A stretch of 64,000 bases of DNA, taken from contig NZ_BLJI01000006.1 of NCBI RefSeq assembly GCF_017312365.1, positions 62,001 through 126,000 on the forward strand, written 5' to 3'. The notes under the pieces were generated by a model. It was not told the origin of the DNA and searched no databases. It saw nothing but the letters and a program-made list of their open reading frames with translations. Made by a program: the position numbers and the translations under genes. Below, in pieces: positions 41,461-49,712 of this stretch (position 1 is its first letter; each line of letters starts with the position of its first letter). The DNA comes from Chroococcus sp. FPU101 (GTDB lineage: Bacteria; Cyanobacteriota; Cyanobacteriia; Cyanobacteriales; Microcystaceae).

Positions 41461-41879
41461 ATTCTACTTGAATGAACTCTTTCTAAATCTTCTAATTTGA
41501 TGATTTGAACACTTCCTGTATTTCCTAATATATTTTCTTCAAGAATTGGAGTGAAATAAACTACCTCTGTACTAGGATTATAAGTTTCTACTAAGTATTT
41601 AAGGAGATTTTGACATTCCATTATTTTATTTACTGGGACATACGCTTTTTCGGTTAAGTGACAAAAAACTCCACGATTATAGACTTGATAGCAATGTTTA
41701 ATTAAATCGGCTATTGTTAAATCTAATTGATAATGATTTGAGAGTAAAATTTTTTGTTTTTGGGTAATGATGGTCGTAATAATTAGTTTTTCATTTTTAG
41801 TTATTAAAGAATCTAAAACTTTATATTTTGGTTTGCCCCATTTTGGGTCTAACTGTTTTCTTCTTTTCGCTTCTCCCAT
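41457..41879 (-). CDS. Hypothetical protein with MGEAKRRK N-terminus (140 aa)
   Basis: The start chosen is the third in-frame Met, giving MGEAKRRKQLDPKWGKPKYK, an N-terminus seen at the front of several unrelated-looking cyanobacterial proteins. ATG 41885 would add two residues. The rest is alpha/beta (LIITTIITQKQKILLSNHYQ). Function not recognised. It shares ATGA with the response regulator. Confidence 0.55.
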   Translation of the reverse strand: MGEAKRRKQLDPKWGKPKYKVLDSLITKNEKLIITTIITQKQKILLSNHYQLDLTIADLIKHCYQVYNRGVFCHLTEKAYVPVNKIMECQNLLKYLVETYNPSTEVVYFTPILEENILGNTGSVQIIKLEDLERVHSSRI

Positions 41880-42014
41880 AATCATTTACTTGAATCATTA
41901 ATAATTTTTAGCTGCTTAATTTTTGCTAATCATAGTTTAGCAAAAAAAAATCTTATTTCTTCTCTCTTTTTGGTAAATTTCTGTAAATCTTTTCTTTAAA
42001 AATAGTCCAACTTT

Positions 42015-44987
42015 TTATATTTCTATTTCATTATTGATACAGGGGGTGGACATAAAGTTTTTGATCCAACGTTCAAAAATGAGAGATCGTCTATCGGGGT
42101 CTAACGTCTGCATTCGATAAACTCGTTGGCGATTTTCTGGGGAACCAAAACGTCCTAAATAAGACATTTTCAAGCCTAAAAGTCCTAAAAGTCGTTGAGC
42201 CACTGCAATCGGTGTGTCTTTTTCAGGATTAATATTCATGCCTAATATACTTTTAATCTGACTTCTAGGAATCGGTTGCGAGATTTTCTCAAACCATTCT
42301 TTAAGTGATTGAGTTGTGAATTCTTGCTCAAGATCAAAAAACTGTGCAATATTTAGTAATTTCAATGCACCTATTTTAATTGAAAGGAGCGAACTGTTGA
42401 GATCAGGCTTAAATAGTTCTCCCTCTCCTCCTTCAAGTATCTGTTGTAGGGTTTTACGATCACGTTCACTAAGTTGGTCTTGTCCAACGCTAAGAAAATA
42501 ATGCAGTCGGATTTTTTTATACCAACCCTCATCGTCTTTGACAATCAGATCGCTTGTGATATTTTCGGTTAGATACCGCCGAACTAAACGACCTTTCTTA
42601 AGTTTGAGCAATTCTTCCTCGGTTTTAGCTCTTTTTTCTGATAATTCATCAAATTCTACGTCAGTTGGATTATCGCAGACACTAACTTTCTGGCAATGCT
42701 TTGTATAGTTTTCATCCCTTGATAAAGTAATTTCTTCTTTAATCTGAACTGCATTATTGTCATTAGGACTAAAAGGGATAACGTCATATCCCATTGTCGT
42801 TAATTTCTTGAGGATCTGTTCACGGAAAGCTCGACATGAATAGTTTAAGACACAAGCTCGTTTGGCCCAAGCAAGTAGTGAGGGCGATAGACCTGCGTAT
42901 TCGTCGTTTTCTTCGACATATTTCACTCCATCAAATTCATGAAATCCAGCATGAAGCATCAATTGAATATTCGTTTGGGCGATTTTATGAGTTGAAGCGA
43001 GTAAGGTTCTAACATCGATGCTACCGCTACCAATCCGATTTGGGCTGAAACCTTTAAGCCAAATGTAACGTGGAATGTCATCTCTAACTCGTTCAATTCC
43101 CTGACAGACCGCATCAACTGTTTGAACGCCGTGAGAAATAACCCAAACTGAAGAAAAGTGTTGAATGTCGATGCTGACCCCTGTTTCAATAGTTGGACTT
43201 GCAATTACAATGTCATAGTTTAATAGCATTTCATTTAATTGTCCCATGCAACCATAAGCTTTGTGATATGGGTCGGCTACACTTTCGCTGTCGATTCTTA
43301 AAATTTTAAGATGGGGGAAACGTTTACGCAGGTCGTACTCTAGGTTGCGAGTTCCGTATTTGCTACGGTGTTTCTGTCCATCGGTTAGGATAAATGGTTT
43401 TTCACCTTTAAAAACTGCTTTAATTAACTCACTCAGCAGTGATGAAGGGTCATTACCTGTAAACTGATAACATTTCCTTTTTCCAGTATTGGGAATGCTT
43501 GTATTATTAACAATCCAAGTTGGGGCATAGAAACCAGCTAATGATTTAACGTAATTGATGGCAATCGGACTAAGATCCGCATCAGCTAAGTAGACACGTC
43601 CACCAGTGCTAAGGGTAATTTGAATTAGTTTTTTTAAGGTTTTTAAAATAGCAACTCGGTTTTTCAAACAAGTTTGACCATTCAAGAGATGCCAGAAAAC
43701 CTGTTCAGCTTCATCGATGATGACCGATGCACCTTCCCAAGAGTGTGGGTTAAATGGTGGGTTAGCACGTTCGTGAAGGGAATCGACACAAAGAGTGTAA
43801 CCGAGAATTCCTTTTGTGTCTGAGTGATAGACCTCAGTGCGATAATCAATTCCGAATCGTTCAGCTAACGCGATCGCCAGTTGTTCTCGATGCACGATGA
43901 CAACTACTTTTTCCCCACGCTCAATCATTGGTTCAATTAACTTCGCCAACCATTCGGTTTTTCCTGTTCCTTGAATCGATCTAATTCCAATGATTTTTGC
44001 ATTTTTAGGTGGGATGAGGAAGGAAGGCAAATATCGTTCATTAATGGTTAAATCGATGAGCGGTGTAAGATCTAGCAATTCGGTTAGCTGATACTCCTCG
44101 ATTGCTAATCGAGACAGATAGCAACTTGAGAAGTATTCATGTCCTTTAAGCGCAATTAGGTCATCAACTCCTTTTTCTTCTGATGTCCAAGTGATTACAG
44201 AAACTTTACACCCAAAAGCAGATAGTAATTTACCTGTTTTAGTAATTGCACCTCTAACGTTTTGAGCCGTTTTAGGTTTTGGATCATGATCGAAACAAAA
44301 ACTGATTTCCCTCTCTTGAGTGGCGAAAACTTCTAATTGGGGAATGAGATAGGGTAGACCGATCACATTACCAAAATTGTCTTTGGGTTGACGGTAGCCA
44401 TTCCAAATCCCAGGCAGAGCGATCGTACAATAACCAGCACTTAGTAAAGAAGCGGCTTTTTTGGCTCCTTCGGTCAGAATGATTGGGACTAGATTAGCTT
44501 TAACAAACTGCCAAAATCCAAGATCTTCAAACTTCAAAAACGTCTCAGTAGAGGTTATACCAATTAAGGCCGCTATCCGTTTTAAGTAAGCATCTTCTAA
44601 CCCACATAAGGTAGCGATCTTTAACCCGATCTCCCACGTAACTCTAAGAAAGAATGCTTCAGTAGGAACCTTTGGCGGGTGTTCATATTTAATTGGTTTA
44701 CCGTTTTCAGAGTTAATTCTTGGCTTGTCTGGTTTAAAACAACCCCAAAGGCTTTCAGAACCCGTAATTGGATTAATTGTGCCACAATACCACCCGCCTT
44801 CTTCTAGATGCTCGTATCGCTTGAGATAATTATCACTCAAGCGTCCTGTATTACGGCGAGGCAATTGATCACTGTAAAGAAGTTCATCGTATCCTTGCGT
44901 TCCTGTCAGAGATTTCAGGTTTAGGGAAATGAGTTCTGGGGCGATCGCACTGTCTACCCATTCTTGGAAATGAGTGGGATGAATCAT
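42015..44987 (-). CDS. DUF3854-containing primase/helicase-type replication protein (990 aa)
   Basis: Residues about 160-290 form the DUF3854 domain, a TOPRIM-like fold with LTEGAKKAASLLSAGY and FCFDHDPKPK (DxD). A helicase-like P-loop follows: IQGTGKTEWLAK (338-349), SVIIDEAEQVFWHLL (motif II), YLADADLSP and the HGVQTVDAVCQGIERVRDDI segment near motif VI. A C-terminal region of unknown role completes it. DUF3854 proteins are common on cyanobacterial plasmids and resemble origin-binding or priming helicases, so this is the best replication initiator candidate in the window. The preceding zinc-ribbon gene overlaps by ATGA, and a 1.2-kb non-coding stretch lies upstream. Confidence 0.8.
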   Translation of the reverse strand: MIHPTHFQEWVDSAIAPELISLNLKSLTGTQGYDELLYSDQLPRRNTGRLSDNYLKRYEHLEEGGWYCGTINPITGSESLWGCFKPDKPRINSENGKPIKYEHPPKVPTEAFFLRVTWEIGLKIATLCGLEDAYLKRIAALIGITSTETFLKFEDLGFWQFVKANLVPIILTEGAKKAASLLSAGYCTIALPGIWNGYRQPKDNFGNVIGLPYLIPQLEVFATQEREISFCFDHDPKPKTAQNVRGAITKTGKLLSAFGCKVSVITWTSEEKGVDDLIALKGHEYFSSCYLSRLAIEEYQLTELLDLTPLIDLTINERYLPSFLIPPKNAKIIGIRSIQGTGKTEWLAKLIEPMIERGEKVVVIVHREQLAIALAERFGIDYRTEVYHSDTKGILGYTLCVDSLHERANPPFNPHSWEGASVIIDEAEQVFWHLLNGQTCLKNRVAILKTLKKLIQITLSTGGRVYLADADLSPIAINYVKSLAGFYAPTWIVNNTSIPNTGKRKCYQFTGNDPSSLLSELIKAVFKGEKPFILTDGQKHRSKYGTRNLEYDLRKRFPHLKILRIDSESVADPYHKAYGCMGQLNEMLLNYDIVIASPTIETGVSIDIQHFSSVWVISHGVQTVDAVCQGIERVRDDIPRYIWLKGFSPNRIGSGSIDVRTLLASTHKIAQTNIQLMLHAGFHEFDGVKYVEENDEYAGLSPSLLAWAKRACVLNYSCRAFREQILKKLTTMGYDVIPFSPNDNNAVQIKEEITLSRDENYTKHCQKVSVCDNPTDVEFDELSEKRAKTEEELLKLKKGRLVRRYLTENITSDLIVKDDEGWYKKIRLHYFLSVGQDQLSERDRKTLQQILEGGEGELFKPDLNSSLLSIKIGALKLLNIAQFFDLEQEFTTQSLKEWFEKISQPIPRSQIKSILGMNINPEKDTPIAVAQRLLGLLGLKMSYLGRFGSPENRQRVYRMQTLDPDRRSLIFERWIKNFMSTPCINNEIEI

Positions 44988-45199
44988 GATTCACCTCCAG
45001 CCCATATGCTCGATTGCTCGTGAGAAACAATTTTTGTATGCTTAGTTTTTTTCTCTGTCGGTAAATAAAGATTAACTTTTACTCTTTCAGGATAATTATG
45101 CCATTTTAGGCAAGATGAGCAGTAATAAGCTTCAAAACCTAGAATTGAAATCGCCTTATTGCAGGCATGGCAAACGCCATAGGGAAATTTTTCGTTCAT
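44984..45199 (-). CDS. Zinc-ribbon small protein (71 aa)
   Basis: GVCHACNKAIS and YYCSSCLKWH give two CxxC pairs (C9/C12 and C27/C30) for one zinc. The rest is basic and polar. Zinc-ribbon proteins of this size often bind DNA or partner proteins. It precedes and overlaps the DUF3854 gene by 4 bp, suggesting a joint role at the plasmid origin. Confidence 0.65.
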   Translation of the reverse strand: MNEKFPYGVCHACNKAISILGFEAYYCSSCLKWHNYPERVKVNLYLPTEKKTKHTKIVSHEQSSIWAGGES

Positions 45200-46423
45200 A
45201 GCAACCTCAATTAATGTGATGATTGCCAGTCACGTCTATTGATTCGGTAATTTCCTCTCCCAATCGGACAGCCAAAGTAGAGATAATGGAAGTGTTTTAT
45301 TTGTTAGAAGCTGTGTTGTAGCTTTTGGTTGACTGACGTTCATCGGTAAACATCAATTAGAAAGTAATCTGATTTGGTTGTTTGATTGATTGAGCAAGTT
45401 ACCGCTTGAGACACGACCAGCTTTTTTTTAATCAAAAAAGCAATAGGCAAGATACTCTTAGTCAAAAAAACTAGAAAAATGTCATTAGAGCTAGGAGTAA
45501 CCCCCAAAGTGGCAACTAGAAAATTAAGAATTATCGATTGACTTGAGTAACGGCATTGAGTTAGCCGTCTTTAAAGCGAAAAAATCCATAAAAGCTCCTT
45601 TGAATAATTGTGGTGTATCAAAGAAGAGAACATTGAAGTAAAAGAGCTAATTTTGCCAAAATTTCCTTTTTACTGACTAATTCAGAAAATTTTGCACAAT
45701 GATTGACTGTTTCGCGCTTGAGAGTTTATAATAATTTCAAGTGCAAATTAATAACTGCCGATCGCTGTTTCGACAGTTCAGGCAATGTCAAAATTAGTCT
45801 CCTACATCATCTGCACCTCCTCTGTTTTGATTACAGAGAACCCAAACGCAGAAACCCTTTGAGAAACACCGTCCACAAGATGTCCAGTCTGAGACGGTGT
45901 TTCGGTGTTTGAGGGCTTCATGATTGTGACTGCTCTGATTGTGCATAAAATAATTAAATAATTTCCTCCTGTTAAGAGTTTATTTAAGTTTACTCCTAAA
46001 ATCAAGACTAGGGAATAGTAAACTTGATTAATGATGCTAATTTTCTCGTTTCCGAGGTGCAAAGCTGATCAGACGCACGAATAAGGAAATTTTCAAGACT
46101 AAAACTAATTAAAGCACTTATCTAACTAAATCTAAAATTTTCTTTAGATCATTTAGCCAAACAAAGCTAGTTATTAGTAAAAATTGCCACAAAATCAAGA
46201 CTTAAATTTTTTGGAGTATTTAATAAGTGTATCATCATCGTTGTTATTTGAGCAAGTTGATCAAGAAAGAACAAAGAATATAATTATAAACTACATGATA
46301 AAAATTAAATCTTTATTTACTGATTTAATAGATTCGTTTGTCACTAAATAATTTTGCTTTGCTTCTATTTTAATACTAAAAAGTTAAACAGATTAAACTT
46401 ATATTTTTTAGTAAATTTTATAA
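45200..46423. other. 1.2-kb non-coding region, origin candidate
   Basis: Upstream of the DUF3854 operon there is no convincing gene. Two weak frames (45703-45912 and 45802-46062) cover a GC-richer island with a perfect 11-bp inverted repeat. The right part (46060-46420) is very AT-rich, as expected of a DNA-unwinding element. I found no obvious tandem iterons by eye. Assignment as a replication origin is by position only. Confidence 0.4.
45863..45903. repeat. 11-bp perfect inverted repeat in the origin-candidate region
   Basis: GAAACACCGTC (45863-45873) and GACGGTGTTTC (45893-45903) enclose a 19-nt loop. A further CGGTGTTT follows at once. On the minus strand an AGGAGGTG just beyond it precedes ATGATGTAG (two codons and a stop). 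Confidence 0.5.
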
Positions 46424-46684
46424 TTACTCATCAATTGATTTATCATTGCAACACACTACAATAATAGCAATTGTTGCTGATGATGTGATTAACAATATTA
46501 AGCTAATCAATCCCGAAGCAGTTAATGAAGATTGATTGTGTTGTATAACTTGATGATTATCTGATCTTCTTACTTGGTTTAGAGTACGTTCTGTTTGAGT
46601 TTTTGCGAGGGTAGGATAAAAACTTAACATCAAACAGAAACTTATCAAGGGCAGATTTTTTTGAATAACCGAGACTACTTTCAT
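46424..46684 (-). CDS. Small exported or membrane protein behind a palindromic operator (86 aa)
   Basis: The N-terminus (VVSVIQKNLPLISFCLMLSF) is a signal peptide ending near ALA/KTQ (LAK). A polar part follows, and a second hydrophobic helix (ASGLISLILLITSSATIAII, 57-77) ends with CC. Family not recognised. The palindrome at 46745-46765 lies exactly 60 bp before the ATG. Confidence 0.55.
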   Translation of the reverse strand: MKVVSVIQKNLPLISFCLMLSFYPTLAKTQTERTLNQVRRSDNHQVIQHNQSSLTASGLISLILLITSSATIAIIVVCCNDKSIDE

Positions 46685-46744
46685 TTAAAGTTTTCTTGAT
46701 GGCTTTGATGGTTGCAGTGCTATGATGAGGCTATCTCTTTTTGA

Positions 46745-46765
46745 AATTCCACAATCTGTGGAATT
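46745..46765. promoter_or_regulatory. 21-bp palindrome, site 4 of 4
   Basis: AATTCCACA and TGTGGAATT flank ATC in the centre (9-bp arms). The distance to the start of 46424-46684 is 60 bp, the same as at site 2. It lies in the 153-bp gap after the sigma factor gene. Confidence 0.6.
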
Positions 46766-46837
46766 TTTAAAGAACTCTTTATAGCCCAAAACCCTTGATA
46801 GAAAAGCAATTCTGGGCATACTACCTTACTAAATTTT

Positions 46838-47722
46838 TTATAGCAAGCTTTGAATTTGCTTTTTAAGGCGAGGGGTACGAAGTTTCCTCATTGCTCGATT
46901 TTCTATTTGGCGAACTTGTGAAGAAGTAATTTCTAGCTTTTGACCTATCTCTTTTCTAGACCAAGGTTGAGAATAATTAATTCCGAATTGAAGCTCAATT
47001 ACTGTTTTTTCTAAAGAACTTAGATTATTTAGTAGTTCTTTAATATTTTTTTGGTATTCTTCTTCTATTAATTTTGTTTCAGGTTCTAATTCATCTGATT
47101 TGAGTAAATCACCTAAATTAGTTTTTTTTTCTTGCCCTACAGGAATATTTAATGATGTTAAACACATTTCTTGTTGTAATATTTTTCTAATATTTTGTGG
47201 TTTTTTATTAAGTCTAACTGCAATTTGTTTTACGGTTGGTAAACTGCCTTCCTCTATCAATAATTCTTTTTGAATTTTTTTAATCTTGTTGAGTTGTTCT
47301 TGAAGGTGAACAGGGAAGCGAATTAGTCTTCCTTTATCAGAAATTGCTCTTGTGATAGACTGACGAATCCACCAATAAGCAACGGTTGAAAATCTGTTTC
47401 CTTTTTTCGGATCGTATTTTTGAATTGCCTTTATTAAGCCTAAACTGCCTTCTTGGATTAAATCTGATAATTCTAAATCTCTATTTTTGTATTTTTTAGC
47501 AACTGAAACAACAAGGCGTAAGTTGCTATGAAACATGATTTGTTCAGCTTTAGCTCCTAATCTGATAGTTTCTTGTTGTTCTAAATTTATTTGAGCTTGA
47601 TCTAATTGTTCTTTAATTCGATTTGCCTCTATGATCTGTTTACTGTAGAAAATTTCTTTTTCTGGGGTCAGTAGTGGAAATTGTCCGATTTCTTTTAGGT
47701 AAGCATTGAGTAAAGAAAGCAT
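46838..47722 (-). CDS. Group 2 sigma-70 factor
   Basis: Region 1.2 is YLKEIGQFPLLTPEKEI. Region 2 reads DLIQEGSLGLIKAIQKYDPK and STVAYWWIRQSITRAISDKG. Region 3 covers VHLQEQLNKIKKIQKELL. Region 4 has the RKEIGQKLEITSSQVRQIEN helix-turn-helix. At 294 residues it matches the short, non-essential group 2 sigma factors of cyanobacteria (SigB-E type) rather than ECF. It could direct transcription of plasmid genes. It heads away from the palindrome-controlled gene and is preceded by an exported protein gene 14 bp upstream. Confidence 0.9.
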   Translation of the reverse strand: MLSLLNAYLKEIGQFPLLTPEKEIFYSKQIIEANRIKEQLDQAQINLEQQETIRLGAKAEQIMFHSNLRLVVSVAKKYKNRDLELSDLIQEGSLGLIKAIQKYDPKKGNRFSTVAYWWIRQSITRAISDKGRLIRFPVHLQEQLNKIKKIQKELLIEEGSLPTVKQIAVRLNKKPQNIRKILQQEMCLTSLNIPVGQEKKTNLGDLLKSDELEPETKLIEEEYQKNIKELLNNLSSLEKTVIELQFGINYSQPWSRKEIGQKLEITSSQVRQIENRAMRKLRTPRLKKQIQSLL

Positions 47723-47736
47723 AGTCCTAATTATAA

Positions 47737-48297
47737 TTATGGTTTTACTAAATTGAGCTTAATTTGAGTTGGATTAATTCTTAGAGGTTGGTCACTTACA
47801 TGAATAATCTGACCATCTGTTAAAAAGTGTTGATGATAAATTCCTTTAGTATCCCACCAGAAAATATAAGGATCACTATCACCATAGGTTCCATCATCTT
47901 GAAGAACTTCGGCTGTGCGTTTATTTTTAGAACCAATTGTTACTAGAAAGCCTTCGTTTTCGTCATATACGTCTGAGTTAGTGGAGACTGTGCGTGGAGT
48001 TAGTCTTTTATTGCTTGAAGTTACTTTGCCTTTGACGGTTGAATAAAGTAAGACATTTCCTGTTTGAGGACTGATGATATAGAGATGCTTAATTGAGCCG
48101 ACTTGATTATCCATTAGAAGTCGATTTTTTACGTTTTGCTGTTCAATAGTTAATCCATCAGGATTTGTCGAAATTTCAACAGATGTTTTGCTAATTCCAG
48201 AATCAGATTTTGGAGTGTATTTGGGTCGTGCATAGGTTGTGCAACTATAGCAAAGAAAAGTGATTGTCAGTAGTATATATTTTGTTTTAGTGATCAT
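47737..48297 (-). CDS. Putative lipoprotein or exported protein (186 aa)
   Basis: The N-terminus (KYILLTITFLCYSCTTYARP) is a signal sequence, with a Cys at the cleavage region that could be a lipobox. The mature part has KHLYIISPQTGNVLLYSTVKGKVTSSNKRL and YIFWWDTKGIYHQHFLTDGQ. This sequence type recurs in proteobacterial plasmid and phage genomes to my knowledge, usually beside the lipoprotein type found at 48308. Function unknown. Confidence 0.6.
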   Translation of the reverse strand: MITKTKYILLTITFLCYSCTTYARPKYTPKSDSGISKTSVEISTNPDGLTIEQQNVKNRLLMDNQVGSIKHLYIISPQTGNVLLYSTVKGKVTSSNKRLTPRTVSTNSDVYDENEGFLVTIGSKNKRTAEVLQDDGTYGDSDPYIFWWDTKGIYHQHFLTDGQIIHVSDQPLRINPTQIKLNLVKP

Positions 48298-48307
48298 AGT
48301 TAACAGT

Positions 48308-48742
48308 TTAATTCAGGTACGGTTTGAATTCACGGGGTAATGGTTGTGTTGTTCCATCAGGTAAATCGCCAATATTGGTGAAGGCATAATTAAACTTCTT
48401 CATATTGGCGTTGTACTCGGCTGCTAGTTGGTTGTAACTGGCTTTAAGTCCATTCAATTCCGCTTTAATTTGATTGTATTCTGTGCGATCATCGCTAGGC
48501 CAAGAAGAACGTGATGTGTTTGAGTAAGCTTGTAAAAGTTCTTTTAAGTCATCTTCAGTAATTTTGATATCGCTTAGTTTTTTGTCAAGTTGAGCCGAGG
48601 CTTCTTTAAACCACTCGTATCGTATTAACAGGGTTTGAGGTGATAATTCTTGATTCATTAATGAATGAGCTTGATTTGACCAATTGAACGCACTACAACT
48701 GGATAATAAAGTAAGGCTTGTTACTATAATTAGATTTTTCAT
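48308..48742 (-). CDS. Lipoprotein, 144 aa (YEWFK...LPREFKPYL type)
   Basis: MKNLIIVTSLTLLSSCSAF is a clear lipoprotein signal with lipobox LSSC (residues 13-16). Helices with RYEWFKEASAQLDKKLSDIK and KASYNQLAAEYNANMKKFNY follow, then TQPLPREFKPYLN. I recall the same ending from proteobacterial mobile-element proteins. It overlaps the upstream gene (ATGA) and precedes 47737-48297 by 10 bp, so the three belong to one operon. It is likely attached to a membrane and part of an envelope assembly. Confidence 0.65.
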   Translation of the reverse strand: MKNLIIVTSLTLLSSCSAFNWSNQAHSLMNQELSPQTLLIRYEWFKEASAQLDKKLSDIKITEDDLKELLQAYSNTSRSSWPSDDRTEYNQIKAELNGLKASYNQLAAEYNANMKKFNYAFTNIGDLPDGTTQPLPREFKPYLN

Positions 48743-49071
48743 AGGTTAAAAATTTTAGTTACTTCAGCCATTAGGCTGTTTTGTTTTACGTTTAATTCAT
48801 TACTGTTTAAAAATGAAGAAAGTTTTTTAAAAGAGTCTTGTTTGACTTTTTTAGTTTTAAGACGTTTTGCAATATTTTCTATAAGCTTTTGACGTTGCGT
48901 GAGCGTTTTAACTTTTCTAATATCAGCAATACGTTGTTGAATGTAAATAGTAAATCCTTCTGATATCTGATTAATTAATTCTGTTTCTTGCTCAGATATA
49001 TAATTGTCGTGATACATTCCAATTAATAGCAGATCAATTTGTGCTTGTTGTTGTTCTCTAGTTAATAACAT
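48739..49071 (-). CDS. Hypothetical protein, 110 aa
   Basis: Helical, charged (SEQETELINQISEGFTIYIQ, KTLTQRQKLIENIAKRLKTK). No motif. It shares ATGA with the lipoprotein gene. A strong hairpin lies 29 bp upstream of its ATG. Confidence 0.5.
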   Translation of the reverse strand: MLLTREQQQAQIDLLLIGMYHDNYISEQETELINQISEGFTIYIQQRIADIRKVKTLTQRQKLIENIAKRLKTKKVKQDSFKKLSSFLNSNELNVKQNSLMAEVTKIFNL

Positions 49072-49100
49072 TTTAATAACTCCAAAGAAGAAAGAGTTAC

Positions 49101-49134
49101 CCGTTTTTCATCGCTCTGAAAGAGCGGTGAACGG
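49101..49134 (-). promoter_or_regulatory. Strong hairpin between 49140-49613 and 48739-49071
   Basis: CCGT...CGCTCT and AGAGCG...ACGG pair around a GAA loop (about 14 bp with small bulges). It sits just past the stop of 49140-49613 and 29 bp before the next start, so it is either a terminator or a leader structure. Confidence 0.5.
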
Positions 49135-49139
49135 ATGAC

Positions 49140-49613
49140 TTAAATAAAAGGGAAAAACTCATCTTTAATTTTGAATAAGCGATTTTTCCAAGTGATGTCA
49201 ATTGGAATTTTCCATTGATATGAATTTTGGAGATCGCATATATGTAAAAACCAGTCTAACTGTTTAATTTCTAACTGCTCTAGTTCTAACTGGGTTAAGG
49301 TTTTAGAGTAAATACCTGTAACTGTGTAAGTTGTAAAAGGAATGCGATCTGTATCATAGAATTTACTTGGATAGGATGAATCTATAATTAGAGTAATTGT
49401 TTCTTCCTTGGGATCGACCTTAGCATCTAGTTTATAAAATGTGCATGGTAGGATGAAGGCGCGAGGAAATTCAAAAGGAGGAGTTTTGAATTCTGTTCCT
49501 GGGTAAATTCCGTTATGACAGTAAATGGTCAGTTTAGAGCTAGGAATTTCAATTTGATCGAGTAATCGATCAATTTCTATTAAATCGATTTGAGGCTTTT
49601 GTGTTTTTTTCAT
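49140..49613 (-). CDS. Hypothetical protein, 157 aa
   Basis: Mostly beta (TIYCHNGIYPGTEFKTPPFE, ETITLIIDSSYPSKFYDTDR). No signal peptide. Family not recognised. Confidence 0.5.
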   Translation of the reverse strand: MKKTQKPQIDLIEIDRLLDQIEIPSSKLTIYCHNGIYPGTEFKTPPFEFPRAFILPCTFYKLDAKVDPKEETITLIIDSSYPSKFYDTDRIPFTTYTVTGIYSKTLTQLELEQLEIKQLDWFLHICDLQNSYQWKIPIDITWKNRLFKIKDEFFPFI

Positions 49614-49643
49614 TGCTAATTAATACTGAATAGAATCAGAGTA

Positions 49644-49669
49644 AATTTTTACTTAACTTAGTAAAAATT
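49644..49669. terminator. Intrinsic terminator-like stem
   Basis: AATTTTTAC and GTAAAAATT form a 9-bp stem with an 8-nt loop between 49713-50591 and 49140-49613. Confidence 0.4.
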
Positions 49670-49712
49670 AAGCAACACATAAAAAAGTCTGTATTAATTT
49701 ATTTGTCTATCC

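Noticed and set aside
45703-46062. Two opposite ORFs in the 1.2-kb gap as genes
   Set aside because: They overlap each other over an inverted repeat and have no domain; treated as non-coding, although part of the minus frame could be conserved.
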